A stretch of 24,377 nucleotides of DNA from a virus: IMG/VR virus record IMGVR_UViG_3300044678_000259, positions 1 through 24,377 of that record. One strand, written 5' to 3'. The notes below the pieces were generated by a model, which was not told where the DNA came from, made no database searches, and worked only from the letters and a program-made list of their open reading frames with translations. Of this stretch, positions 7,501 to 16,799 are shown piece after piece. Within the stretch, counting starts at the first letter, position 1; each line of letters opens with the position of its first letter. The position numbers and the translations under genes are program-made.

Positions 7501-8786
7501 CCAACTGGTAAGCCGTTTAAATTTAAATCAGATATTGATTTGTTTAATGTGTAGTTAATAACATTATCAGTAATATCTGCTACCAGTCTAGGGGATAATT
7601 CTATTAACTCAAAAACACTATCAAATTTATTCATGGTTGTTACAATAACTCTTAAACCATCTATATATTCAAATTGGTTATACTTAATATTTTTTTCATT
7701 ATTATCAAAATAAGAAAATGGTGAAGACAACTCTGTAACCAAAGATGATTTATCTACTTCTTTTTCTAATAAAGACCAACCATAATTTGCTGCAAATTCG
7801 TCATACCCTAGTCCATTGTATACATACAAAGTTCCTACTTCTCCACTAAAATTATCTCTTACTAAAAATGCATCTCCATAATTTCCTGTTAGTGGTAACT
7901 GTGAACTAGATAATAAAATTGTTATAAAATTAAAACTGTCTTTATATTTTAATGGAGTAACAATTCCATACTTTAACTCAACATGTCCATCAGATTTGAT
8001 TACTTTACTTCCATCACTTCTTGTAGAATTTTGATCAAAACTAATTAAATCTGTCCAAATGTTATTTCTTAGTTTTTGTACTTTCCATACTAAAGGTGTT
8101 GTTTGATTTTCATATCCATAAAAAGGATCACTTATAGTTCCTGAAACTGTAGAAAACGATCCAAGATCAGTGCTTCCTACGTTAGTTTGCATTTTGATAA
8201 CTATTCTGTTAGTTGGTATACTATTTTTATATACTACAAATGGTGCAACATCATCTATATAATTTTTACCATTTGATATATTTTTTGCTATACCTCTTTC
8301 AATTCCATCTTCAGTTCTATAAGAACTCCAATATTTAAAATAATCTCTTTTGTCTGACATATAATATCTTGGTCTATCTGATAAATATGAATTAGGATTA
8401 TGAAAATATTTGTTATTAAAATATCTTATTTTATTAATTCCAGATCGTGGTCTAAATTTACCAAAACAATCTTCTAATGAAAATAGTTGAGATTCTTTTT
8501 CTCTATTTGAAATAAATAGTTGTGGTTCGTTATCATCATCAACACCACCATCTACAATAATATCTGCATCCGTTGCATTAGTATAAAAGTTTCCAGTATC
8601 CTTATAATCATATGAATCAAAAATTTGTTTATATTTAGATAAGTTTTCTAATGGTCTATATCTATAGTTGCCTATTTTTAATAAATTTTCTGAACTATTT
8701 AAATTCCATTCTGCTAAAACTAAACCTTTTACACCTACAGTATTTGAAGTTTCAAAAACTTCTTTTATGTTTTCTTTTACAAACAT
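4527..8786 (-). CDS. Large tail-tip hub protein with lectin-like insertion
   Basis: 1419 residues from the ATG at 8786, which overlaps the upstream stop (TAATG). An in-frame ATG 11 codons earlier would overlap the Dit-position gene by 33 bases, and I reject it. Position after Dit and size fit the central tail-tip protein (Tal/gpJ-like) that closes the tail tube and contacts the host. Residues about 480-600 (YIPLKKFYSDNIPQTD, DLYFYLEQINAPNLF, AISLLLDYAGFSNYKF) and the C-terminal 90 (AESLLGWIVDKTIDP, IIQLGDLISIYYKD, KRFVVYNITYS) look like baseplate-hub modules. Between them, about 910-1135 resembles a concanavalin/LamG-type beta sandwich (GYYFEIVAL, NLLFYKVGK, YDIAVEYL, KFYLYINNNIVAIVDD). The gene is very AT-rich. 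The tail-tip role is likely; domain borders are approximate. Confidence 0.78.
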   Translation of the reverse strand: MFVKENIKEVFETSNTVGVKGLVLAEWNLNSSENLLKIGNYRYRPLENLSKYKQIFDSYDYKDTGNFYTNATDADIIVDGGVDDDNEPQLFISNREKESQLFSLEDCFGKFRPRSGINKIRYFNNKYFHNPNSYLSDRPRYYMSDKRDYFKYWSSYRTEDGIERGIAKNISNGKNYIDDVAPFVVYKNSIPTNRIVIKMQTNVGSTDLGSFSTVSGTISDPFYGYENQTTPLVWKVQKLRNNIWTDLISFDQNSTRSDGSKVIKSDGHVELKYGIVTPLKYKDSFNFITILLSSSQLPLTGNYGDAFLVRDNFSGEVGTLYVYNGLGYDEFAANYGWSLLEKEVDKSSLVTELSSPFSYFDNNEKNIKYNQFEYIDGLRVIVTTMNKFDSVFELIELSPRLVADITDNVINYTLNKSISDLNLNGLPVGQLLASGGNLEIIDPSLAFNKNNNLSIISQYLNNNVKFSFYEEVFTGSNDNNYIPLKKFYSDNIPQTDIKNGKTSVELRDLYFYLEQINAPNLFLTNVSVNFAISLLLDYAGFSNYKFKKIDDEKELVIPFFFCNDEKNIAQVLNDLAVSSQSAMFFNEENDLVVMSKNYTVPKINDRSVDMVLYGSNNVLVNKKESIINASLVDTKVLNSGNINYTTRYIQKTLGSIKQATLLDKEKTWVYKPTLLWEVSGKNNTKTVNESASTMSSYILSAIPLASSLNDIAPVIENNTLINNTIDLGENVYWLGNYNGYFYSNGEVIRYDAVEYNVSGFGNLWITNVQDYENYFSQLPFNGKMYPTGLIRIYTELDYVEKNGIKILKNGNVIKNGRAQFGTEITNHYAGLDPYWVNNDNVRGCNMYSEYLFSDKDLDKTVVVGPAGISNNIAKQTTRTSKIKNFLSSSYVSEYDNKNSINNKSGSVQSSALVMTGPSFTFEQKPIDYINYVYKPLNNKFKHFGTRLRIIGNIENNEVRGQSPVGSMTYYVSPGSEPSQNISIGGGSGGLGIMVNPSTNVGYYFEIVALTENNIEKYSNGSNIANLLFYKVGKDSEGNLGVPVKLWSGSTNILVDDGNFTGQYRMTGEENPTVYDIAVEYLDINQTRKFYLYINNNIVAIVDDASPLPIYNNMCIFTRGTSKVMFENIFALGSNYAKNMEENLDVPFNKIFDNQELTSNEAFRKHALSSVVQSTHLSGISPAEPPSYNFYFDEFGSIMRECAYFNVKFDKAYPALYSRISPTFNQIKGYTVSGFVPDAYGAEFLIFNATDTALSLDETSGNYLRIQGVAFTQSTNNTLTVDDYYKENSNNIKTQYLDDATIQSNVVSKNKYDKLKNSKSKYGTKEFTIDVPYVQSRDEAESLLGWIVDKTIDPKSAISLDIFATPIIQLGDLISIYYKDLNDESVIAAEDKRFVVYNITYSRSSVGPTMKIFCYEVSDE

Positions 8787-9418
8787 TATACTTCTTCCAA
8801 AGATAAACTTATATCCCACAAATCATGTTTGCTATATCCTCTTTTATTTACGCTGTATGAAAAATCTGAGAATAATACTTCTATAACTTCTTGATACTCA
8901 CCAAGTCTATTGTATGTATTGTTTTGATCTTTTAATTTAATATAATTATCATAAGCAACAAATAGATAAAAAGAACCTTTGTGATTTAAGTACCAATCTA
9001 ATAACTCATTTCCTCCTGCTCCACCATCTACAGTATAGTTATCTAAACCAGCATCGTTTGCTCCAGTGCTGTTGTTAAAATTTGCAAGATTAGAAAAAGA
9101 TCTAGATGGTAAGTTTTGCCAACTTACAGAAAAAGTATTTTTATCTGCAATATAAAATGATCTCATTTTGCCATTAATGGTTCTTTCTTTTTGCTCAAGT
9201 CTATTATTTTTAATATCTATTGGACCACGATTATGATCTGACAAAATCAAAAATCTTTCATTTTGATTAGCATCTGGAACTGCGTTTATCTCAATTCCAT
9301 CTGGAACGTGAGTCATCCCATTTGCACCCTGTATGAGGGTTCCAGGGGTATCTGCAAACAAGAGTGCTTGGGGTCTACCATATTTCTTTCTACCAGCAAG
9401 GTAATTTAAAGTTGCCAT
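8786..9418 (-). CDS. Distal tail protein (Dit position)
   Basis: 210 residues, start overlapping the tape measure stop (TAATG at 9418). Gene order tape measure, this gene, giant hub is the standard siphovirus order in which this slot is the distal tail protein, the ring joining the tail tube to the tip. Recognisable segments are GKMRSFYIADKNTFSVSWQN with LPSRSF, then a C-terminal beta region (EVIEVLFSDFSYSVNKRG, LWDISLSLEEV) typical of minor tail proteins in actinophages. An internal Gly/Asp/Asn-rich loop (about 120-140) may be flexible. The slot assignment is mostly from context. The sequence itself supports a tail protein but not Dit specifically. Confidence 0.68.
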   Translation of the reverse strand: MATLNYLAGRKKYGRPQALLFADTPGTLIQGANGMTHVPDGIEINAVPDANQNERFLILSDHNRGPIDIKNNRLEQKERTINGKMRSFYIADKNTFSVSWQNLPSRSFSNLANFNNSTGANDAGLDNYTVDGGAGGNELLDWYLNHKGSFYLFVAYDNYIKLKDQNNTYNRLGEYQEVIEVLFSDFSYSVNKRGYSKHDLWDISLSLEEV

Positions 9419-12400
9419 TATATTCTATTCCCCTTAATTCTTTGAGAATCTATTTGCTTAATCTGCATCATTACCGTTCTAGCAATCTCGTTAGGGTTTG
9501 CATCAGACTTAACATTAACACTCAAGTTATAATTATACACTGAAGATGATTTAGGGTTTTCACCTTTATTGATTGCTCTTAAGTTATCTACCCCAAATTT
9601 ATCTACACCATATTTACTTACAATAAATTCACCAGGAGTTAGCATTGCTGGCACGGTATCTGTACCAACTGCAAAACCACCAAAAGCAAATTTTTTAATC
9701 ATTCCACCCATGTAATTCTTTTTAATTGGTTTTGATACTGGTGGAACATATTGTTTTTTAGGCATAGGGGTTATATATTTTTGAGGAATATAACTTGAAG
9801 TTCCACTACCATAAATATTTGACAAAGTTGCAGTAGTTAACTTAGATTGTTTACCACCCATCACACCTGGTATAGTCATTGATAATGGTGCGTATTTGTT
9901 TGATGACAAAAATGATGAACTTAATTTATTTGTTTTAGTTGATGTTGAACCTTTGTCTTTACCCGTTGGTTTTTTATCATCAGGTTTTTTATCATCTGGT
10001 GGAGGTGGTCCTGAGTCACCACTAAAACCACTAAATGTCATTGTTGACAATGTTCTCATGGTTTCAAGAATTTGATCATAAGTAGTCTTTATTGTTTCTA
10101 CTACACCAAGTGCTCCATCTAATGCATCTTTATATTTACCTGTTGCTACTTCAGCACCTTCAATTCTAAGTTTTTGCTCTTCCCATTCCGTCTTAGTCAT
10201 GTTAGCAACTTTAAATACTTCGGTTACTGCTTTAATTTCTTCATTAATAAGATCAACTTTAACTTGTGCCAATCTTGCCTGTTCTTGTAGTGGTGCAATA
10301 GTGTCTTGATCAATTCTATAATTTTGTTCTTTTAATAGTTTTACTTTTTCTTCTAGTTGGTCCCTAGTTAACCCATTAGCACTTAGTCTACCTATCTGTG
10401 CATCTCTAGATGCTTCCATTCCAGTTCTTTGTTGATCTATTGCATCTTGAGCATTTTGAGCACGAAGTTCTTGTGCTGCTCTTGCTGCAGCGTATATATC
10501 TCCTTGAGACAATGCCTCAGCAATTGATATTCTACTTTTTTCTTGTCTAGATATTACTTCATTAATTTTAGAAATTTTATCAAGTGCTGCAAATTGTTTA
10601 TCGTACTTTTCTGTAATTGCTTCTGCTTGATCACTAATACTCTTTAACCCATCTTCGTATCTAGCAATTTGATAATTGTTGGCATCTTGAATATTTCTTG
10701 CTAACTTAATTTGTTTATTGCTATTATCAATAATTAGTTGTTGTGCATCAAGTTCGCCTTTTCTTTTTTGTCTAATTAATTTTTCTTGTATTTCAAAAAG
10801 TTTCATAGCAGCATCAAACCCAGGATCAAACTGATTAGAATATTGACCAGTGCTTATGTCTCTATTAAATATTTCTTTAAGGGTTAGTTGCCTTTCTTTA
10901 ACTAATTTAAGAACATCTGCTCCTTTTGCTTGTGCCACTGCTGCTGCAAACGAACTATCTTTTATTGCATCATAGGCACCAGCAAGAGACATTCCAGACT
11001 TAGTTAATACATTAAATGCAATTGCTTGATTTTTACTATCTGCAACACTCTTTCTTTGATTTTCTACATAGTCACCAATTGCAATACTATTAAGAGACTG
11101 TTGCAAAACCTTTGTATCTTTAAACATTGATTTGTATTTATCATAGTCTTCTGCGGATAGTCCAGTGATGAAGTCAATAGTATTTTGTCCAGCACCTTCT
11201 CCTCTAAGTTTTTGTGCTAAGCCACCAAACCCTAGTGTTTCTTTAGCAAGTTTCTTTAAGGCGTTTCCTGAGTCGTTCCAGCCCATTGTCATTTCTTGTG
11301 TGGCTTTTCTTACATCTCTTAGTTTCTTTACTATGTCGTCTAATGGTGACCCTGTTGGTCCCCCGCCACTTTCTGACTCTTGTTCTGCATCTGCTCCCAC
11401 GGATGTGTCTGCTAACTTTTGTTCTGTTACTTTATATCCACCATAACCAATAAAATCTTCAATTGATTTTCCTATGTTACCTGCTTGCAATGACCAATTC
11501 TTATAAGCCTTAACAAATGTAGGATCTCCTTTAAGATTTAACATTGCTGTTGAGGCAGCCAAGAAGTTTCTTTTTTGATCTTCTGGCATCATCTTCCAAT
11601 CTTGACCCCTGGCTACAAGTTCGTCAAGTGCTTTCTGTCCAACTGTTTTTACCGCAAATTCTAATGTTAAATCTTTAGCACTAGTGTTATTTATTTTTTC
11701 TAACATTTCAGAAATTTTTGCAGAAGCACCAGAAGTTTGTGCATAATCTAACAATACTGGAACTTCTACTCCTTCACCAACCATAGCAAGTTGTCTAATA
11801 GCATTAAAAGCCTCTAACTCTTTTCTTGATTCTTCTGGAGTCTTTGTTTCAAAACTATATATAAACTCTAATGCCTTATCTGAACTAGCAAAATTATCTG
11901 CTAAATCATAAATTAAGTTTGCATCTTTGCCACCAACTTTTGGCATAATGCTTAAAATCTTATCTATGTCTTTTCCATCTGTAAATTTAGTTAAAATATT
12001 GGCTACTGTTTCTGGATTTAAATCTTGAGTAGCCATACCCAATTCTATATTTAATTTTGTTGCTTCGCTTACCTTTGCTTTATTTAATTTTGAACCTGTT
12101 TCAGCAGCAAGTGCTGATAATAAAGGACTGTCCATATAAACTTGTTTAATTGATTCTTGTGCAGCAGTCCTCATTGCTTTAATAGTTGAAGGATCTGCAC
12201 CCTCTAATCTATTTTGTATAACATCATAATTTTGTCTGCTTTCATTTAATAATGCTGCTTTCTTTTCTTCTCTTTCTAATATTAATTTATTAACTTCATT
12301 AAGATCTCCAGCAATTTTTGCAGCCTCTATTTTTTTGCTATATTCTACCTCTGTTACATCCAACATTTGTTGTTGTGTTTCTAACAAAACTTTCATTCTT

Positions 12401-15400
12401 GCAAAAACAGCAGCACCACTTTCATTAGAAGATTCTGGCCTATATCCTCTTGCCCTTGCTATTTTTTCTTGTGCACTCATTGAATTATAATCAACCAATG
12501 TGGAATTACTTGCACTAATAAGTCTATTTCTTTGTTCTTCAATAAGTTTAGTTTGAATTGTTATTCCATCTTTTAATACATTCTCTCCACCTGGACCCAA
12601 CATACTAATAAGTTTTGTGTTAACAGCAATAGAGAAATCATAATCCTGTATCGCATCTCCAATGTTTGCTGCTATACTACGTGCTTGTTTATAATCTAAT
12701 GCACCAGATACAACTGATCCAATAAGTTGATTAGACAGATCTGAAATAGCACCCTCTTTACCAGATTTAGAAATTGTTTTTTGAATAGACTCAACCCTTG
12801 CTTTTCCTTCATCTGATGCAACAAAACTTTCACCAAATGTTGTTTTCCCTGTTTTTATTGGGAAAGGAGATGCAAAGTTAGCACGTCTTCTGTTCATAAT
12901 TTCTGTTGCTGTTACAGTACCAGCAAATTTAGAAAATTCTTGCATAGGCTTTATACCTGTACCCATTGAATCAATAAGTTTTAAGGTAGCCTTCATTTCG
13001 TCTTTCTTTGCTTTATTTAATTTAAATATACCAAAAGCAAGTAAACCTATTAGTGATACAACTGCTGCAAGTGGTGCAGACATCATTCCAAATAACATTG
13101 ATACCATCATTATTGGTCCCATTAGTTGTTGTGCTGTATCTCCAACCTTACCGCCCATCATTGATGCTCCCATGACTGCTGTAGATGCTGCCATACCAAT
13201 CATTCCAGCACGTGGACCTTTTGCATCACCTGCAACCTTACCTTTGCCACCATTGCTACCAGCCATCATCTGGTTTTGTTTGGATAATTTTTCTTGTTGT
13301 CTTCTAATTGATTTATCTGTTGCTGTAATACCAGTTGATTTTCCATACAAAGCATTTGCTGATTGTGAAGTTGTTAAATTACTTACATAAGCATTTCCTG
13401 TTTTTCTTCCTGCCATTGCTGCGTCGTCAACAGATTCATTTAATCCTATTAGATAACCTTTTCCACTTTGAGTTCCAGCAATTTGTGGTTCTTTTGCTGG
13501 TGAATTAATTTTTAATACTTTTTTTAAACCTTCAACATAACCTTGTTTTCCAGCAATTCCAATTTTTTCAGCATACTGCATACTTTTTCTTTGAAGGTCT
13601 TGTAGTGCTTCTCGCAATAAATTACTTGGTAGACTCATTGCACCACCTTTAAGTGGAAGTATTGATCCAGGTAACGATCTATCTTGTGCAGTAACATGTG
13701 CTCTTGTTAATGATTTGGGGTCTAAATCTTCAAGAGGATTCCTTTCTGTTAATGTTTTAATTTTTGTATCAAATGACCTAGCACTTCCAAAAAGTCTTTT
13801 ATACCAAGTAGATCTCACTACTTTTCCAGATTCTGGATTTATCGTTGCTGCAGGAACCCTAAAATTACCACCTTTTAAAATATCTTCATCTGTTGGATAA
13901 AATGTTTTTTGTAATCCAGTTGCAGCACTTGCTGTTTTTCCACCTACTGCCTGCATTTGTGCAAGAATTGGATCAATCTTAACTCTGGCCTTTTCAAAAG
14001 CCTGACTAATATGTGTTGTATCTTTTGCAGACTCCTTTAATGCATCAGCAATTTGTTGTGTATATGGAACTAGTTCTGTTTGCAAATCTGCTACTAGTTT
14101 AGGAGATAATCTAAAACTACCTTCTATCGAGCCTGCAGCAATTGCAGTATTTCTAATTGATTGTTCAAATGCTTTTGTGTCTACAAATGATCTACTCATT
14201 CCATATCCACCAGAAGTATTTCCTGGTGCCATCAATGTGTAAGGGGCAAGTGCTCTAGACTGACCACCTTCTAAACGTGGAGTTTTTCCTTCTGCAAACC
14301 CTGGTATGTTATCAGCAATCATTCCGCTAATTAGTGGTGCGTATTTTTTAGCCATTGGTGCAGGAATTACTGCTTCTTTTGGTGAAAGCATTGCTGGAAC
14401 TTTATCTCCAGTACCACTTCCTGGAACACTGACTACACCTTTTGCATAACCCTTTGGCTGTTGAGCAGTACCACCTTTACCTCTAACAGCACCCAAACCA
14501 AACATGCTTTGTGTTGCTATTGCTTGTTGATATGCTAATGATAGATTTCTAACTGCCGCTGTTTCAGATGTAAACCTTTGTGTTAATTTCATGTGTGCTT
14601 GATCTAATGATGCAGCAACTCCTGCAGCCCTTAATTGTTCTTGTGTTAAATAACTAGTTTGTTCACCTAAAATTTGAGTAGAACTTCCAGTTTTATTGAA
14701 TAATGATTTTACTGCAGTAAAGCCTTTGATTATATTTGCAATACCATTAGCCAACAAACCAAATGACATTAATGCTAATGGACCTATACCTGCTAACACT
14801 GCTGTTAATAAGACCATTACTCTTTTTGTACCGTCTCCAAAATTTTCAAAATTTGCAAAAACATTACCAAAAAATTTAACAATTGGAGTTAAAGCCTTTA
14901 AAAATTCTGCACCAACAGGAGCAATTGCTGTTTTAAGATCTTGGACTTCTTTCTTAAATTTGTATAAAGGAGAATCCTCTACCTTTTTTAATTCTCTTTC
15001 AGATAAAACAGCCAACTCTTCTACAGTTGCTTGTGTCAATCCAGCAACAGTTTGAGCCTGACTACCCTCTTTAATAACATTTTGAAACAATGTAGAAATA
15101 CGAGCAAACTGAAACTTACCAAACAACTGTTCAATTGCTCTAGCACGATTTAATGGATCTAGTTGATCAAATGCTTTAGCCATACCAATAACAAGATTTC
15201 TCACATCACCTTGGTTTGCTTCAACAATACCTTTAATATTTATACCCATTTTGCCAAGTGATTTTGCTGCTTTTTCAGTTGGATTAATCATAGATGCCAG
15301 ACCAGACTTAAGTGCGTTAGCACCTTCTCCAGCCTGAATACCACCTTCACGCATTGCAGTCATAAAGAATGCTAAGTCTTGAACATCTCCACCAAGTTGT

Positions 15401-16446
15401 TTAATTACTGGTGCTGCTTTAGGAATTGCAGTTGTTAAATCATCAATGTTTAAAATTGTTTGGTTTTCCACTGCGTTTAAGAAGTTAATATCTTCTGACA
15501 ACGCCCTAGTTTCTTTTCCAAATGCAGATGTTAAAGAAATAATAGTATCAAGAGATTTTTGCTGATCAATTCCACCAAGTACGGCTAATTTATTTGCTTG
15601 CTTTACTTGCTCTAATAAGTCTGTTCCCATTTTGCCTGTTGCTGCAACATCTGCAGCCATCTTCATAGTATCTGCTACTGCTACCCCATATTTAGTAAAC
15701 TCATTAGCAAGTGCTTGAACATCTTTTAATGCTTTTGCTGTTTCTGTATTTGTTGTAAAAAGATCACCATAAACACGTTTAAATCTAATTGCCTGTTCTT
15801 CTAAATCCATAAATATTTTTGATGCAATTGTGCCAAAAGATACTAATGGAATTGTAAAACCAACCATAAGTTGACGACCAGCCCACTGTGTATTCTTACC
15901 AAAGTTTAATAGATTGGTAGAACCCTGTCTTAATAATTGATTAAGCAATGCTTGGCGTTGAGCAGCCATTGCTACCTTAGTACCATAATCGTTCATGTCC
16001 AAAGTTAATGGACGAACTGACATTGCTTTAAGAGCACCACTTGCATCTCTACCCATTTTAATATATTGGGTTTGTAATGTTTTTACATTTTCTCTTGCAA
16101 CTTTATTGATAGTATCAAATTCAGATTTAAATAATTTTCCAAAAGTTCTTGTAGAAGCACCAGCATACCTAAAATACTCTCTCATTGAGAGTTGATTTTT
16201 TTCTAGTGCTGTATTAAATGCGTCAGTTGTTGTTCTGATCTTTTTCATTTCGGCATAGAATTTGCCGCCAGCGTTTATTTGATTTGCTAGGTTTTGAGAA
16301 AGGTTATTAGATACTGCAACACCTGCAGCACCTGTTTTTGCCATTGAGGTGTGAAAGGCTGATATCTGGCGTTGTAACGCTTTTAATTGCGTTAACGCTT
16401 CACCAGTGTCAATACCAATTTTTATATTGGACTCTACATCAGCCAT
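9418..16446 (-). CDS. Tape measure protein, TP901-like core
   Basis: 2342 residues, start at the ATG at 16446 with AGAGGT 8 bases upstream. It sets tail length and in the family is ejected through the tube at infection. Order: N-terminal helical segment (1-180); TP901-type core (about 190-470, including TNTETAKALKDV, KMAADVAATGKMG and AMREGGIQAGEGANALKSGL); hydrophobic stretches at about 543-575 and 1080-1143 that could insert in a membrane; long charged coiled coil (about 1880-2130); Pro/Lys linker (about 2143-2175); and a C-terminal tail resembling other actinophage tape measures (NVKSDANPNEIARTV). A VPAML-type motif occurs twice (678-694 and 2261-2276), and a KINSPAKE segment near 980 is another common tape-measure module. 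At about 1.5 angstrom per residue the tail would be near 350 nm. Confidence 0.95.
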   Translation of the reverse strand: MADVESNIKIGIDTGEALTQLKALQRQISAFHTSMAKTGAAGVAVSNNLSQNLANQINAGGKFYAEMKKIRTTTDAFNTALEKNQLSMREYFRYAGASTRTFGKLFKSEFDTINKVARENVKTLQTQYIKMGRDASGALKAMSVRPLTLDMNDYGTKVAMAAQRQALLNQLLRQGSTNLLNFGKNTQWAGRQLMVGFTIPLVSFGTIASKIFMDLEEQAIRFKRVYGDLFTTNTETAKALKDVQALANEFTKYGVAVADTMKMAADVAATGKMGTDLLEQVKQANKLAVLGGIDQQKSLDTIISLTSAFGKETRALSEDINFLNAVENQTILNIDDLTTAIPKAAPVIKQLGGDVQDLAFFMTAMREGGIQAGEGANALKSGLASMINPTEKAAKSLGKMGINIKGIVEANQGDVRNLVIGMAKAFDQLDPLNRARAIEQLFGKFQFARISTLFQNVIKEGSQAQTVAGLTQATVEELAVLSERELKKVEDSPLYKFKKEVQDLKTAIAPVGAEFLKALTPIVKFFGNVFANFENFGDGTKRVMVLLTAVLAGIGPLALMSFGLLANGIANIIKGFTAVKSLFNKTGSSTQILGEQTSYLTQEQLRAAGVAASLDQAHMKLTQRFTSETAAVRNLSLAYQQAIATQSMFGLGAVRGKGGTAQQPKGYAKGVVSVPGSGTGDKVPAMLSPKEAVIPAPMAKKYAPLISGMIADNIPGFAEGKTPRLEGGQSRALAPYTLMAPGNTSGGYGMSRSFVDTKAFEQSIRNTAIAAGSIEGSFRLSPKLVADLQTELVPYTQQIADALKESAKDTTHISQAFEKARVKIDPILAQMQAVGGKTASAATGLQKTFYPTDEDILKGGNFRVPAATINPESGKVVRSTWYKRLFGSARSFDTKIKTLTERNPLEDLDPKSLTRAHVTAQDRSLPGSILPLKGGAMSLPSNLLREALQDLQRKSMQYAEKIGIAGKQGYVEGLKKVLKINSPAKEPQIAGTQSGKGYLIGLNESVDDAAMAGRKTGNAYVSNLTTSQSANALYGKSTGITATDKSIRRQQEKLSKQNQMMAGSNGGKGKVAGDAKGPRAGMIGMAASTAVMGASMMGGKVGDTAQQLMGPIMMVSMLFGMMSAPLAAVVSLIGLLAFGIFKLNKAKKDEMKATLKLIDSMGTGIKPMQEFSKFAGTVTATEIMNRRRANFASPFPIKTGKTTFGESFVASDEGKARVESIQKTISKSGKEGAISDLSNQLIGSVVSGALDYKQARSIAANIGDAIQDYDFSIAVNTKLISMLGPGGENVLKDGITIQTKLIEEQRNRLISASNSTLVDYNSMSAQEKIARARGYRPESSNESGAAVFARMKVLLETQQQMLDVTEVEYSKKIEAAKIAGDLNEVNKLILEREEKKAALLNESRQNYDVIQNRLEGADPSTIKAMRTAAQESIKQVYMDSPLLSALAAETGSKLNKAKVSEATKLNIELGMATQDLNPETVANILTKFTDGKDIDKILSIMPKVGGKDANLIYDLADNFASSDKALEFIYSFETKTPEESRKELEAFNAIRQLAMVGEGVEVPVLLDYAQTSGASAKISEMLEKINNTSAKDLTLEFAVKTVGQKALDELVARGQDWKMMPEDQKRNFLAASTAMLNLKGDPTFVKAYKNWSLQAGNIGKSIEDFIGYGGYKVTEQKLADTSVGADAEQESESGGGPTGSPLDDIVKKLRDVRKATQEMTMGWNDSGNALKKLAKETLGFGGLAQKLRGEGAGQNTIDFITGLSAEDYDKYKSMFKDTKVLQQSLNSIAIGDYVENQRKSVADSKNQAIAFNVLTKSGMSLAGAYDAIKDSSFAAAVAQAKGADVLKLVKERQLTLKEIFNRDISTGQYSNQFDPGFDAAMKLFEIQEKLIRQKRKGELDAQQLIIDNSNKQIKLARNIQDANNYQIARYEDGLKSISDQAEAITEKYDKQFAALDKISKINEVISRQEKSRISIAEALSQGDIYAAARAAQELRAQNAQDAIDQQRTGMEASRDAQIGRLSANGLTRDQLEEKVKLLKEQNYRIDQDTIAPLQEQARLAQVKVDLINEEIKAVTEVFKVANMTKTEWEEQKLRIEGAEVATGKYKDALDGALGVVETIKTTYDQILETMRTLSTMTFSGFSGDSGPPPPDDKKPDDKKPTGKDKGSTSTKTNKLSSSFLSSNKYAPLSMTIPGVMGGKQSKLTTATLSNIYGSGTSSYIPQKYITPMPKKQYVPPVSKPIKKNYMGGMIKKFAFGGFAVGTDTVPAMLTPGEFIVSKYGVDKFGVDNLRAINKGENPKSSSVYNYNLSVNVKSDANPNEIARTVMMQIKQIDSQRIKGNRI
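9619..9666 (-). repeat. Second copy of a VPAML-type motif in the tape measure
   Basis: Codes GTDTVPAMLTPGEFIV (residues 2261-2276) near the C-terminus. It is a relative of the segment at 14365-14415. It is a protein-level repeat, not a DNA repeat. Confidence 0.75.
9968..9997 (-). repeat. Two tandem 15-base units in the tape measure linker
   Basis: The plus strand reads ggttttttatcatca then ggttttttatcatct. It codes the repeated acidic/basic unit PDDKK inside the Pro/Lys-rich linker. Such short tandem units can expand or shrink by slippage and change linker length. Confidence 0.8.
14365..14415 (-). repeat. First copy of a VPAML-type motif in the tape measure
   Basis: Codes GTGDKVPAMLSPKEAVI (residues 678-694), similar to the C-terminal copy at 9619-9666. 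In other tape measures this motif is generally near the C-terminus, so an internal copy suggests a fused or duplicated module. Confidence 0.75.
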
Positions 16447-16471
16447 TCATTAGTACCTCTTTATTTAGTTT

Positions 16472-16792
16472 TTATGGTAGATTATTAAGAAGTGCTGCAT
16501 CTGCTAATTTAACTCCAGATGCTTCTTCTATAATCTGATATACCGTTGGAAGATCCATATTTTCTTCTAACGCTGCTAAGTCTTCTGCAAGTTCTGGTTT
16601 GTATTGTTTCATTGCAATTTGAATACATTCCATTAATATGTTCATTGATTTTTCGTTATCTTCTGCGACCGCTGCTACACCTTCGAATTTCTTCATGAAA
16701 GGACGTAGGAGAGAAATTTTCAGTGGTCTTACTTTGATTTTTGTGCCGTCAATAAGCGTAACTGTTTTTTCTTCGTTAACAGTAGTTGCCAT
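16472..16792 (-). CDS. Tail assembly chaperone, short paralog (G-like)
   Basis: 106 residues with a strong ribosome site (AAGGAGG, 4 bases before the ATG). It aligns along its whole length with residues 1-95 of the upstream 227-residue gene: identical MAT, EE, LIDGT, V, P, KI, LR, then matching IAM, P, EEN/EDN, D, TVY and E-G-K positions, about one third identical with one single-residue gap. It sits directly before the tape measure, where tail chaperones always lie. In this family the protein coats the tape measure and brings tail tube subunits to it. Only 25 bases separate its stop from the tape measure start, so no frameshifted extension is possible. I infer that it plays the part of lambda gpG. 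Confidence 0.85.
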   Translation of the reverse strand: MATTVNEEKTVTLIDGTKIKVRPLKISLLRPFMKKFEGVAAVAEDNEKSMNILMECIQIAMKQYKPELAEDLAALEENMDLPTVYQIIEEASGVKLADAALLNNLP

Positions 16793-16799
16793 TTTTCCT

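Noticed and set aside
8787-8819. An 11-codon N-terminal extension of the tail hub
   Set aside because: It would overlap the previous gene by 34 bases without a ribosome site, whereas the ATG at 8786 makes the same TAATG overlap used by several other junctions here.
14696-15055. A 119-codon open frame on the plus strand inside the tape measure
   Set aside because: It is antisense to the well-supported tape measure gene, has no ribosome site, and its composition simply mirrors the coding strand.
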